From contig JAYVPW010000058.1 in assembly GCA_043777315.1 (NCBI GenBank), forward strand, positions 62,001-126,000: a stretch of DNA of 64,000 nucleotides, given 5' to 3'. A program made the position numbers and the translations under genes. The notes beneath the pieces were generated by a model, which saw only the letters and a program-made list of their open reading frames with translations, did no database searches and had not been told where the DNA came from. Positions 43,383 through 51,701 of this stretch are shown piece by piece; the first letter of the stretch is position 1, and each line of letters starts with the position of its first letter. The DNA is from CAIURC01 sp043777315. Its GTDB lineage: Bacteria; Verrucomicrobiota; Verrucomicrobiia; Chthoniobacterales; Chthoniobacteraceae.

Positions 43383-44981
43383 CTAAAACTTTGGCGAAAC
43401 TTTCGTCGGCCTGTCCGGAGCGACCCACAACGCGCGGTGTTTCGCCAGCGGTACGAGCAAAAATGAGTGCGCGCGGGCGTAGTCGAGCAGCGGTCGCTCC
43501 AAGTCCTCATCCTCCACGCCGGTGAGGATGGCCGACGGTGGATCGGCCGCGAGAAAATCCTCGAGGTCGGCCGGTGCGACGATTTTCAGCCGCTTGCGCC
43601 GCTCCGGGTCGAGCAAATGCGCCCCGCGCCAGGCGAACGGTCCCGTCGCGAATTCGGGATAAATTGGCAGGCCCGTCTCGATCACCCACGCCGGGGCAAG
43701 CGTGAGAACCTTCCCGCCCCCGACGTGTCTCCCGATTTCCGAGCTGAATTCGTGCGCCCGCCCCGGGAACCACTCGGCGGGGTGAACTACATTGGCGAAC
43801 CACGAAAAGCCGTTTTTCCCTGAATGTTGCATGGTATCGTAAACACTTTTGCCGGAGGAGATTATCACCAGTAACACCAACCCGGCACGGAGGTGGGGAG
43901 CGAACCTCCAAGTGGCTGGGATAGCCCCCAGTCCGCAAGCCACTCCCCACGCCAGAAAGGGAATCACCACGAAATAGTGCTGATATTGATACCGCGACGG
44001 CGCGAAACACCCCGCGATAATGAACGGCAGAACGAAAAAAATCAGCGCGCATGGAAAGTCACCCCCTGCCCTTCTCCGCAACCACCGCACCGCCGCCGGG
44101 ACCGAAATCAGATAAGCGGCGAAGATCGGCCAACTCGGAATGACGATCTCTTTGAAAAAATATCGCGCCTTCCGCCACGAGGTGATCGTCTTCTGCGCCC
44201 TGGAATCCGTCGGATCGCTCAAGCGCAATCGCGGAAACTGCAGGTTGCCAAAAACGAAGGCCTCGGGAGAGGAATACCAGAGGTAAAAAGACGGGGCGAG
44301 CGCGAGCAATGCACCGCCGGTAAACACCACGGAGAGAGCGGCTTGTCTGCGAAACTGACACTGGAAAACGAAGTGCGCCGCCCACAACGGAATGAGCACC
44401 GGCGCGAAGGTAAGACGACTCCCGACCGCAATCCCCGCACAGGCCCCGGCGAGCGCGGAGAACATCACAGAGTTCCGCTTCGCAGAGATAATGACCAGTG
44501 CCGACGCGGCAAGGGTAAAAAAGGTGGGTAGTTCGTGATTCCAAGTCTTTCCGGTGGTGTATCGGAAGACGGGGTCGAAAAAGAGCAGGAGCAAAACGAC
44601 GGCAGCCGCGGGGAACGACCAGCGGCGTTCGCCGAATGGCGGGGTCTGGTAACACTGCACAACGAGGAGCACCCCCACGAGCCAAGTGCAAGACACTCCG
44701 AGGATTTTGGCCGCCAGGATGGGATGGCCCGAGATTTGGTCGAGGGCCGCGTAAACAAACGCCAGATTCGGCAGGTGGAAAAGCGGGTAATCGCGGAATG
44801 GCAGGAGGTGCTGCTTGGCAAGCAACGCGCCCGGCGCGAGGAATTGGTGTTCGTCGTGGTTTAAGGAACGGTCCATCGCCCACGCGAAAAGTAAAACCCC
44901 AAAAACGATCAGCAACCCCGCTGGAGCCAGCCATCTTCGCCGATCGGTCGCGGCCGCCGGGGGCGCAAAACTCTGACTCAC
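43383..44981 (-). CDS. Polytopic membrane glycosyltransferase (GT-C-type)
   Basis: 532 aa from the GTG at 44979-44981, which overlaps the mnmG stop by GTGA; the frame is open further upstream only as a shadow of mnmG. About ten TM segments are visible (LAPAGLLIVFGVLLFAWAM, WLVGVLLVV, AAAVVLLLLFFDPVF, LAASALVIIS and others). The first periplasmic loop carries RSLNHDEHQF, an acidic motif like the DE catalytic loop of lipid-linked-sugar GT-C enzymes. The final about 130 residues are soluble. It probably transfers a sugar from a polyprenyl carrier. The acceptor is unknown. Confidence 0.8.
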   Translation of the reverse strand: MSQSFAPPAAATDRRRWLAPAGLLIVFGVLLFAWAMDRSLNHDEHQFLAPGALLAKQHLLPFRDYPLFHLPNLAFVYAALDQISGHPILAAKILGVSCTWLVGVLLVVQCYQTPPFGERRWSFPAAAVVLLLLFFDPVFRYTTGKTWNHELPTFFTLAASALVIISAKRNSVMFSALAGACAGIAVGSRLTFAPVLIPLWAAHFVFQCQFRRQAALSVVFTGGALLALAPSFYLWYSSPEAFVFGNLQFPRLRLSDPTDSRAQKTITSWRKARYFFKEIVIPSWPIFAAYLISVPAAVRWLRRRAGGDFPCALIFFVLPFIIAGCFAPSRYQYQHYFVVIPFLAWGVACGLGAIPATWRFAPHLRAGLVLLVIISSGKSVYDTMQHSGKNGFSWFANVVHPAEWFPGRAHEFSSEIGRHVGGGKVLTLAPAWVIETGLPIYPEFATGPFAWRGAHLLDPERRKRLKIVAPADLEDFLAADPPSAILTGVEDEDLERPLLDYARAHSFLLVPLAKHRALWVAPDRPTKVSPKF

Positions 44982-46840
44982 GACTGCGGGCCTCGCTTCA
45001 AGACGATCGCGAGCAGCGAAAGATCCGCCGGGGTGATTCCACTGATGCGGGCCGCCTGCCCGAGCGTTTCGGGCCGCACAGCCGCGAGCTTTTGCCGGGT
45101 CTCCGCTCGCAAACCCTCGATCGCGGAGTAGTCCAGATCCGACGGGAGTGCCTTCGCCTCGCTTGCACTCAGCTTCTCGATGGCCGCGTTTTGGCGAGCG
45201 ATGTAACCCTCGTATTTGAGTTCGATTTCGATCGCCTCCCAAAGATCCGCGTTCCACTTCGACCGGACCGCTTCGGGAAGCGAGCAAGGGCTCGCTTCAG
45301 GACGCTTCAGCCACTGCGCGACACGGACGCCTTCGTATTGAACGGCCCCAGCGTACGCCCGCAACTCTTCCAGTGCTGCGAGTTTCGTCGAGAGTTTTGC
45401 AACGCGCGCGGCATCCACCAAGCCGAATTCCTTTCCCAGCATCGTCAGGCGCACGTCTGCGTTGTCGTGACGCAGGACGAGTCGATGCTCGGCCCGGCTC
45501 GTGAACATCCGGTACGGCTCTGGCGTGCCTTTTGTCACTAGGTCGTCGATCAAAACGCCGATGTAAGCCTGCGCCCGGCCGAGCACGAGCGGCGGACGCT
45601 TGAGAATTTTCAACGCGGCGTTGGCCCCCGCCAACAATCCCTGCGCAGCCGCCTCCTCGTATCCTGAGGTCCCGTTGATCTGGCCCGCGAAATAAAGATT
45701 CGGCACCCGCTTGGTCTCGAGAGTGTGGCGTAATTGAGTTGGCGGGCAGAAGTCGTATTCCACTGCATACCCCGGGCGCATGATCTCCGCAGCTTCCAGC
45801 CCCGGAATCGTGCGGATGAAATCATATTGCACTTCCATCGGGAGGCTCGTGGAGACCCCGTTCACGTAATATTCCTCCGTGTGCCGCCCCTCCGGCTCGA
45901 GAAAAATCTGGTGATGTTCCTTTTCTGCAAACTTCACCACTTTGTCCTCGATCGAAGGGCAATACCGCGGGCCAACCCCCTCGATTCGACCAGCGTAAAG
46001 CGGAGATTTATCGAGATTATTGCGGATGAGCGTGTGCGTCGCGGGTCCGGTATTGGTGATCCAGCACGGGAGTTGTTCCACATGGAACACTCCATCCCGA
46101 AACCGATTGAGCGTGAAAATGTCATCACTCCTCTCGCCCATCTCCTCGGGCATGAACGAAAACGGCATCGGCGGCTCATCTCCGGATTGGCGCTCGCACC
46201 GCATGAAATCAATCGAACGCCCGTTCAACCGGCACGGTGTCCCCGTTTTAAACCGCCCAATTTCAAACCCCAAATCGACCAGGCTGTCACTCAACGTCGA
46301 AAATGCGTCCCCCATGCGTCCCCCCGGCTGATTTCGCAGGCCAACATGGAGCAGACCTCGCATGAACGTCCCCGTCGTGATGATCACCGCCCTCGCCTCG
46401 AAGCGAAGGCCGAAATTCGTCTCGACCCCCGTCGCACCATTTTCGTCCGTGACGATCCGAACGGCGTTTCCCTGCTTCAGGTCGAGCCCCGGCTGCCGTT
46501 CGAGGATTGCCTTGGCTCGAAATTGATACGCCTTCTTGTCGCACTGCGCTCGGGGGGACCGCACGCTCGGACCTTTCTTCGCATTGAGGAGCCGAAACTG
46601 AATGCTGGTCGCGTCGGTATTCAATCCCATCACGCCACCCAGCGCGTCGATCTCCCGCACCATCTGACCTTTGGCTTGCCCTCCAATGGCTGGATTGCAG
46701 GACATTTGCCCGACCGAATCCAAATTCTGCGTGAGCATCAATGTCTCGCAGCCCAATCTGGCAGCCGCCGTGGCAGCCTCGATGCCGGCATGCCCGGCAC
46801 CGATCACGACCACATCATACCTCTTCGGATAAACGAACAT
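44978..46840 (-). CDS. mnmG: tRNA uridine 5-carboxymethylaminomethyl(34) synthesis protein MnmG
   Basis: 620 aa, full length. FAD-binding GAGHAGIEAATAAARLG at residues 14-30, IGGQAKGQMVREIDALGG (signature), GTFMRGLLHVG, RFKTGTPCRL, and the PGYAVEYDF and GYEEAAAQGLLAGANA blocks are all present. MnmG with MnmE modifies the wobble uridine of several tRNAs; mnmE is not in the window. The gene is followed by a glycosyltransferase and preceded by cdd, both on the same strand. Two parS-like palindromes lie in it, one overlapping the start codon. Confidence 0.97.
   Translation of the reverse strand: MFVYPKRYDVVVIGAGHAGIEAATAAARLGCETLMLTQNLDSVGQMSCNPAIGGQAKGQMVREIDALGGVMGLNTDATSIQFRLLNAKKGPSVRSPRAQCDKKAYQFRAKAILERQPGLDLKQGNAVRIVTDENGATGVETNFGLRFEARAVIITTGTFMRGLLHVGLRNQPGGRMGDAFSTLSDSLVDLGFEIGRFKTGTPCRLNGRSIDFMRCERQSGDEPPMPFSFMPEEMGERSDDIFTLNRFRDGVFHVEQLPCWITNTGPATHTLIRNNLDKSPLYAGRIEGVGPRYCPSIEDKVVKFAEKEHHQIFLEPEGRHTEEYYVNGVSTSLPMEVQYDFIRTIPGLEAAEIMRPGYAVEYDFCPPTQLRHTLETKRVPNLYFAGQINGTSGYEEAAAQGLLAGANAALKILKRPPLVLGRAQAYIGVLIDDLVTKGTPEPYRMFTSRAEHRLVLRHDNADVRLTMLGKEFGLVDAARVAKLSTKLAALEELRAYAGAVQYEGVRVAQWLKRPEASPCSLPEAVRSKWNADLWEAIEIELKYEGYIARQNAAIEKLSASEAKALPSDLDYSAIEGLRAETRQKLAAVRPETLGQAARISGITPADLSLLAIVLKRGPQS
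46074..46089. promoter_or_regulatory. parS-like site inside mnmG
   Basis: TGTTCCACATGGAACA has 7-base inverted arms and differs by one base from TGTTCCACGTGGAACA, the well-known chromosomal parS form. The position inside mnmG, near a chromosome-segregation locus in many bacteria, supports ParB binding. It encodes part of FHVEQLPCW. Confidence 0.6.
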
Positions 46841-46855
46841 GTTCTACGTAGAACA
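46840..46855. promoter_or_regulatory. parS-like perfect palindrome at the mnmG start
   Basis: TGTTCTACGTAGAACA is a perfect 16-base palindrome overlapping the mnmG start codon (46838-46840). It agrees with the parS consensus at the outer and central positions but has changes at two inner pairs. It may be a weaker ParB site or an operator. Confidence 0.45.
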
Positions 46856-46857
46856 AT

Positions 46858-47253
46858 TCAAGTCCCCAAAATGCCCGCCTTCGCTCGCGGGAGCAGTTCA
46901 GCCAAGTTCGCTCGGAACACGACGCCGTCCTGATTGGACGAACAAATCTCCAAATCCGGCGCGAACTCCGCCAATACCTGCCGACAGGCCCCACACGGAC
47001 TCACCGGCTCTCGCGAATGAGACACGATCGCCACCGCCAAAAACTCTCGAACTCCCGCTGAAATCGCCGCGCACACCGCCGCCCGTTCGGCGCAAATGGT
47101 GAGTCCGAACGAAAGATTCTCAGAATTGCAGCCGCAAAACACCCGGCCATCGGCGGCCAGAAGCGCCGCCCCGACGGAGAAATCGGAATACGGAGCGTAC
47201 GCATTTTCCCTGACCGCCCAAGCGGCTTCGAGAAGTGTAGAAAACTGGATCAT
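46858..47253 (-). CDS. cdd: Cytidine deaminase
   Basis: 131 aa, the normal size for tetrameric Cdd. Zinc and proton-shuttle residues are in TICAERAAV (C54, E56) and PCGACRQVL (C87, C90); substrate-binding NSENLSFG is at 43-50. It deaminates cytidine and deoxycytidine in pyrimidine salvage. It is 17 bases upstream of mnmG on the same strand and divergent from pdhA. Confidence 0.96.
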   Translation of the reverse strand: MIQFSTLLEAAWAVRENAYAPYSDFSVGAALLAADGRVFCGCNSENLSFGLTICAERAAVCAAISAGVREFLAVAIVSHSREPVSPCGACRQVLAEFAPDLEICSSNQDGVVFRANLAELLPRAKAGILGT

Positions 47254-47499
47254 TGCGCTACGTCAGCGAGATCTGAATGCGAAGCGCAATTGTCGCTGAC
47301 TTGGATTGAGTGTGACAGGCTCCATCGCACCTGTCCACATTCGCTAAGTTGTTGTATTCGTGCAGGTTGCGCCGCATTGTCGCCCGTGCTGCGCCTTCGC
47401 GGCATCTTTCTGCCTCGGGTTCCGGTCGATCGTCCTACGTTCAGTGTTGCGCGACCCCACTGACCTGATTTACAGATTGCCGGTTTAATTTCACACCCT
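47254..47499. promoter_or_regulatory. Divergent intergenic region between cdd and pdhA
   Basis: 246 bases without a gene. It must hold the promoters of both cdd (minus) and pdhA (plus). An 8-base inverted repeat GTCAGCGA/TCGCTGAC (47264-47271 and about 47293-47300) lies near cdd. No clear -35/-10 pair or known regulator box was recognised for pdhA. Confidence 0.45.
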
Positions 47500-48573
47500 A
47501 TGGAAACTGCCGTCACAGCCCACGATTTCGCGTCAGCATCGATCAATCAATCGCTGTCCTCCGACGACAAAATTCGCTTCCTCCGCGAGATGTTGCGCAT
47601 TCGGCGTTTTGAGCAGAAAGCGAACGAACAATACAGCGGCGGCAAGATCGGCGGTTTCCTCCATCTTTACATCGGGCAGGAAAGCGTGGCCGTCGCCACG
47701 GTGTCGCTGATGGGCGGCAATGATCATGTGATCACGGCCTATCGCGATCACGGGCATGCGCTGGCGGTGGGGATGAACATGAACGAGTGCATGGCCGAGC
47801 TATTTGGCAAGGCGACGGGTTGCTCGAAAGGGAAGGGGGGCTCAATGCACTTCTTTGCACCGGACAAGAACTATTGGGGTGGACACGGGATCGTCGGAGG
47901 GCAAACACCACTCGGTCTAGGTCTGGCGTACGGGATCAAATACAAAGGTCTCACTGGAGCCGCGCTTTGTTTCATGGGCGACGGCTCTGTCAATCAAGGT
48001 TGCTGGTATGAGTCGCTGAACATTGCGTCGCTGTGGGACTTGCCTGTCATCTACATCATCGAGAACAATCAGTATTCCATGGGCACGAGCCTGGAACGCT
48101 CCAGTGCCTTTCGCAGTTGTCTCGCCGAGCGGGCGCAGGGCTTTGCCATCGACTGGGATTGCTGCAATGGCGAGGACATCTACGAAGTGCGCGCCAAGAC
48201 ACAGGTCGCGCTGGACCGGGCTCACAAGCAGTCGCGCCCATCGGTCTTGGAAGTCGATACTTACCGCTGGTACGGGCATTCGGTCGCCGACGCGAAACAC
48301 AAGACTTACCGCAGCGAGCAGGAGATCGAGCAATACAAACAGAACCATGACCCGATCCGGCTGTGGAAGGCGCGGCTGATCAGTGAAGGCGTCCTGAGTG
48401 AAGAGAAGTATGATGAGATCGACGCCGCGGCCCGCACCGAAGCGCAGGAGAGCGTCACCTTCGCGGAGCAAAGCCCGCTCCCGAGCTTCGCGTCCATCAC
48501 CGAGGATGTTTACTTTGAAGTCGATCGGCAGACCGTCGCCGGGCGCACGGGCAAACACTTTTTCAACGACTAA
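47500..48573 (+). CDS. pdhA: Pyruvate dehydrogenase E1 component subunit alpha
   Basis: 357 aa. Thiamine-diphosphate-binding motif GDGSVNQG at 160-167 followed by the closing NN at 189-190. Other family blocks are RRFEQKANEQYSGGKIGGFL, GMNMNECMAELFGKATGCSKGK-like segment (ELFGKATGCSKGKGGSMHF), and the phosphorylation-loop region YRWYGHSVADAKHKTYRS. With E1 beta it decarboxylates pyruvate and transfers the acetyl group to E2 lipoate. Gram-positive and mitochondrial-type E1 is heterotetrameric, as here, unlike the single-chain AceE. It is first in the pdhA-pdhB-pdhC operon, 6 bases before pdhB. Confidence 0.97.
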   Translation: METAVTAHDFASASINQSLSSDDKIRFLREMLRIRRFEQKANEQYSGGKIGGFLHLYIGQESVAVATVSLMGGNDHVITAYRDHGHALAVGMNMNECMAELFGKATGCSKGKGGSMHFFAPDKNYWGGHGIVGGQTPLGLGLAYGIKYKGLTGAALCFMGDGSVNQGCWYESLNIASLWDLPVIYIIENNQYSMGTSLERSSAFRSCLAERAQGFAIDWDCCNGEDIYEVRAKTQVALDRAHKQSRPSVLEVDTYRWYGHSVADAKHKTYRSEQEIEQYKQNHDPIRLWKARLISEGVLSEEKYDEIDAAARTEAQESVTFAEQSPLPSFASITEDVYFEVDRQTVAGRTGKHFFND

Positions 48574-48579
48574 CACTTT

Positions 48580-49554
48580 ATGCCTCAAATCACTTATCGC
48601 GAAGCCCTGCGACACGCGCTCGCTGAAGAACTCGAGCGCGACGAAAACGTCGTGATCCTCGGTGAAGAAGTCGCCGAGTACGACGGCGCTTACAAGGTCA
48701 CCGAGGGCTTGTGGAAACGCTTCGGCGACAAGCGTGTGGTCGATACACCGATCAGCGAAGCCGCCTTCATCGGCATGGGTGTCGGAGCCTCGATGCTCGG
48801 CATCCGGCCTGTCATGGAACTGATGTTCTGGAGCTTCGCCACCGTCGCGTGGGATCAGATCGTCAACAACGCCGGCTTTGTCCGCTACATGAGCGGGGGA
48901 CTCATCAACTGTCCCATCGTCATCCGCGGCCCCGCCAATGGCGGCACCAACGTCGGCGCGACCCACAGTCACACGCCAGAAAACATGCTGGCCAACCTTC
49001 CCGGCGTGAAGGTCGTCTGTCCCGCGACCGCCTATGACGCGAAAGGTCTGCTCAAAACCGCGATCCGGGACAACGACCCCGTCATGTTCATGGAGAACAC
49101 CTTGCTCTACGGCGAAAAGTGGGAGGTCCCCGACGGGGAATATCTCATCCCGCTCGGCGTCGCCGACATCAAGCGTGAAGGCACCGACATCACTCTCATC
49201 GCGCACGGCCGCGCCGTCCTCACCGCATTGAAAGCCGCCGAGCTACTCGCCGCCGAGCACGACATCAGCGCCGAAGTCCTAGACTTGCGCAGCATCCGTC
49301 CGCTCGACGAAGAGGCCATCCTCAAAAGCGTCCGCAAGACCCATCGCGCCGTCCTCATCGAGGAAAACAAACCCTTCTGCGGCGTGGACGCGCAGATCTC
49401 CTCGATCCTCATGCAGAAAGCCTTCGACGACCTCGACGCGCCCGTCCTCCGCATCAGCGCCATCGACGCCCCCGCGATCTACAGCCCCGCACTCGAGGCC
49501 CAGCAGCTCCCGCGGCCGCTCGATATCGTCAACAAGGTCCTTACCATCTGTTGA
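48580..49554 (+). CDS. pdhB: Pyruvate dehydrogenase E1 component subunit beta
   Basis: 324 aa. N-terminal ITYREALRHALAEELERDEN, VVILGEEVAEYDGAYKVTEG, RVVDTPISEAAFIGMGVG, and ANGGTNVGATHSHTPE are conserved E1 beta blocks; the C-terminal transketolase domain holds LDLRSIRPLDEEAILKSV. It completes the E1 heterotetramer with PdhA. It is followed by a 172-base gap with an octamer repeat before pdhC. Confidence 0.97.
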   Translation: MPQITYREALRHALAEELERDENVVILGEEVAEYDGAYKVTEGLWKRFGDKRVVDTPISEAAFIGMGVGASMLGIRPVMELMFWSFATVAWDQIVNNAGFVRYMSGGLINCPIVIRGPANGGTNVGATHSHTPENMLANLPGVKVVCPATAYDAKGLLKTAIRDNDPVMFMENTLLYGEKWEVPDGEYLIPLGVADIKREGTDITLIAHGRAVLTALKAAELLAAEHDISAEVLDLRSIRPLDEEAILKSVRKTHRAVLIEENKPFCGVDAQISSILMQKAFDDLDAPVLRISAIDAPAIYSPALEAQQLPRPLDIVNKVLTIC

Positions 49555-49580
49555 TCCCCGCCACTCGGAACCCGCCGGGA

Positions 49581-49660
49581 TTTCAGCAGGAAAACAGGAA
49601 AACAGGAAGGGCCGCACTTCCCGCTTTTCCTGTTTTCCTGTTTTCCTGTTTTCCTGCTAA
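49581..49660. repeat. Inverted octamer-array element (TTTTCCTG) between pdhB and pdhC
   Basis: A left array of AGGAAAAC units and a right array of TTTTCCTG (about four copies) flank a GGGCCGCACTTCCCGC-like centre, forming a large potential hairpin. A sister element sits at 61666-61737. It lies in the middle of the pdh operon, where it might affect mRNA stability or relative expression of E1 and E2. Confidence 0.85.
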
Positions 49661-49726
49661 ATCCCCGCTGGCTTTCTCCAGCCTCCACCAACTCTCCTCA
49701 ACAGCCGCGACCCTTTTCTCAACACC

Positions 49727-51061
49727 ATGGCCACCTCCATCAACATGCCCAAACTCAGCGACACCATGACCGAGGGCACCCTCGTCAAGTGGCGCAAACA
49801 GCAGGGCGACAAAGTCGAGACCGGCGACATCATCGCCGAGATCGAGACCGACAAAGCCACCATGGAAATGGAAGCCTTCGACGACGGCATCCTCCACCAG
49901 CTCCTCGCCGAGGGCGGGAAAGTGGCCATCGGCGCGAAGATGGGACTGCTTCTCGGCAAAGACGAGCAACCGCCGGCTGCCGGTGCGGAGCCCGCCGCGG
50001 CCGTCGCCGGGAAAGAGCCCGCAAAAGCAGCCCCGGCAGCCGGGGCCAAGTCCGACGCGAAACCTGCCGAGCCTGCTCAGAAATCCGCGTCGGCATCTGC
50101 GCCCGCACCCGCTGCGGCCGCTCCGGCAGGCAACGGCGAACGCATTAAGATCTCACCTTTCGCGAAAAAGCTCGCCGCCGAGAAGGGGATCGACCCGTCC
50201 ACCCTCCGCGGCACCGGCCCCGGCGGGCGCATCGTCGCCGCCGACATCGAATCCGCGAAAGCCGGCCCTGCGACCACCGCGGCCCCGGCGGCCAAAGCCA
50301 GCGCAGGCCCGCAGCCCATCGCCCCGATGCCCGCCGGGGCAGGGGACCAGCGCATCGCCCTCTCCGGCATGAGGCGCGTCATCGCCGAGCGCCTGCTCCT
50401 GAGCAAGAGCACCATCCCGCATTTCTACCTGCACATCGAGATCGACGCCGGCCCGCTCATGAAGCTCCGCGCCGAGCTCAACGGCCCCGCCGCCGACGCC
50501 AAAAAACCCGCATCCCCCGACGCCCCCCCGGCCCCGAAGCTCACCGTCAACGACTTCGTCCTCCGCGCCGTCGTCGCCGCCGCCGTCGCAGTCCCCGCCG
50601 TCAACGCCAGCTTTGCCGGCGACGCCATCATTCAATATGGCAGCGTCAACCTCGCCGTCGCCGTCGCCGTCGATGAGGGCCTCATCACCCCCGTCCTCCG
50701 CGACGCGCAAAAGAAATCCCTCCGCGAGATCAGCGACCAGGTCAAAGACCTCGCCACCCGCGCTCGCGGCAAAAAGCTCAAGCCCGAGGAATACCAGGGC
50801 GGCACGATCACCGTCTCCAATCTCGGCAGCTACGGCATCGAGACCTTCGACGCCATCATCAATCCCCCCCAGGCCCTCATCGTCAGCGTCGGCGCCATCG
50901 TGAAAAAGCCCGTCATCGGCCCCGGCGACACGATCGTCCCCGGCCAGCGCATGTCCCTCGGCCTCAGCGCCGACCACCGCGTCATCGACGGCGCCATCGG
51001 CGCCACCTACCTCGCCGAGCTCCGCCGCCTCCTCGAGAGCCCCGCGCTTTTGCTCCTGTAG
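49727..51061 (+). CDS. pdhC: Dihydrolipoamide acetyltransferase, E2 of pyruvate dehydrogenase
   Basis: 444 aa. Single N-terminal lipoyl domain (residues about 1-78) with the lipoylated K43 in EIETDKATMEME; Ala/Pro-rich linker (about 85-140); peripheral-subunit-binding domain (ISPFAKKLAAEKGID and GTGPGGRIVAADI); and C-terminal acyltransferase domain ending in LGLSADHRVIDGAIGATYL with the catalytic histidine. It forms the core of the complex and hands the acetyl group to CoA. The linker and lipoyl layout is of the simple one-lipoyl type. lpd, the E3, is 3.8 kb away on the same strand. Confidence 0.97.
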   Translation: MATSINMPKLSDTMTEGTLVKWRKQQGDKVETGDIIAEIETDKATMEMEAFDDGILHQLLAEGGKVAIGAKMGLLLGKDEQPPAAGAEPAAAVAGKEPAKAAPAAGAKSDAKPAEPAQKSASASAPAPAAAAPAGNGERIKISPFAKKLAAEKGIDPSTLRGTGPGGRIVAADIESAKAGPATTAAPAAKASAGPQPIAPMPAGAGDQRIALSGMRRVIAERLLLSKSTIPHFYLHIEIDAGPLMKLRAELNGPAADAKKPASPDAPPAPKLTVNDFVLRAVVAAAVAVPAVNASFAGDAIIQYGSVNLAVAVAVDEGLITPVLRDAQKKSLREISDQVKDLATRARGKKLKPEEYQGGTITVSNLGSYGIETFDAIINPPQALIVSVGAIVKKPVIGPGDTIVPGQRMSLGLSADHRVIDGAIGATYLAELRRLLESPALLLL

Positions 51062-51132
51062 TCCGCCCTCCCTGTTTCAGACCGCGCAAACCTGCGAAGA
51101 ACGTGGTGAGGCGCAACAGTTAGGCGTTGCGG

Positions 51133-51681
51133 TCATTCGGGTTCTGGCATCCTCGGCATGCCTGCGGTTCGCATCTCAAATTCTGAGTCGGTGGGGTTCA
51201 TCACCGTGATCGCCACACAATGACCTTTTCTGGCGTGACGGCGAAACTGGTCTTCGGTGCGGCAAAAATAGACTCGTTCATCACACCCGCGGCAATAACG
51301 CATGTCTCGGTCGTTTGTCTCGTCCAATGAGTCCCACTCTTGGAGGCATTTGAACTGTAAAATGTTGCAATGCGCGACAAAAGGCTTGGGCTTGTCTTCG
51401 AGAATTAATGATTTGGTAAAGTCATAGCCGCATTCGCAGTCAAGGGCTTGGCCGAGTCCGGTTACACCACAGGCAGGGCATGGTTTCCTTGCCGGTTCGG
51501 GTATCTCTTGTCCCCGCTCGATAAGGATATAGCGAATCGCCTGAAATGCTTCCGAAGACCAATAGGAGACATTATACTCTCGGTAGATGGCTAAAAGTGC
51601 GGGCGTGCTCTTGCTCTCCATGTTGGGGCGGATCGTGGCTACCAACTGCGGGTTGAAAGGCTTGCGTGGGAAAGAAGGCAT
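51133..51681 (-). CDS. Zinc-ribbon-type uncharacterised protein
   Basis: 182 aa. Several cysteine pairs suggest two zinc sites: PCPACGVTGLGQALDCECGY (residues about 68-87) and YCRGCDERVYFCRTEDQ-H-H near 128-154, where RRHARKGHC closes the site. The N-terminal part is helical (LLAIYREYNVSYWSSEAFQ). No known family is recognised. The base composition is closer to even than neighbouring pdh genes. It lies in the same strand pair with the next zinc-ribbon gene, 20 bases apart, inside a cluster that separates pdhC and lpd. Confidence 0.7.
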   Translation of the reverse strand: MPSFPRKPFNPQLVATIRPNMESKSTPALLAIYREYNVSYWSSEAFQAIRYILIERGQEIPEPARKPCPACGVTGLGQALDCECGYDFTKSLILEDKPKPFVAHCNILQFKCLQEWDSLDETNDRDMRYCRGCDERVYFCRTEDQFRRHARKGHCVAITVMNPTDSEFEMRTAGMPRMPEPE

Positions 51682-51701
51682 GGTGGTTTAAGTGGCGGCG
51701 G

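Noticed and set aside
44982..45287. N-terminal extension of the membrane glycosyltransferase
   Set aside because: The translation is basic, lacks hydrophobicity, and lies inside mnmG coding sequence.
51061..51132. Terminator hairpin after pdhC
   Set aside because: A CGCAAC/GTTGCG stem is present, but it is short and has no following T run, so I did not list it.
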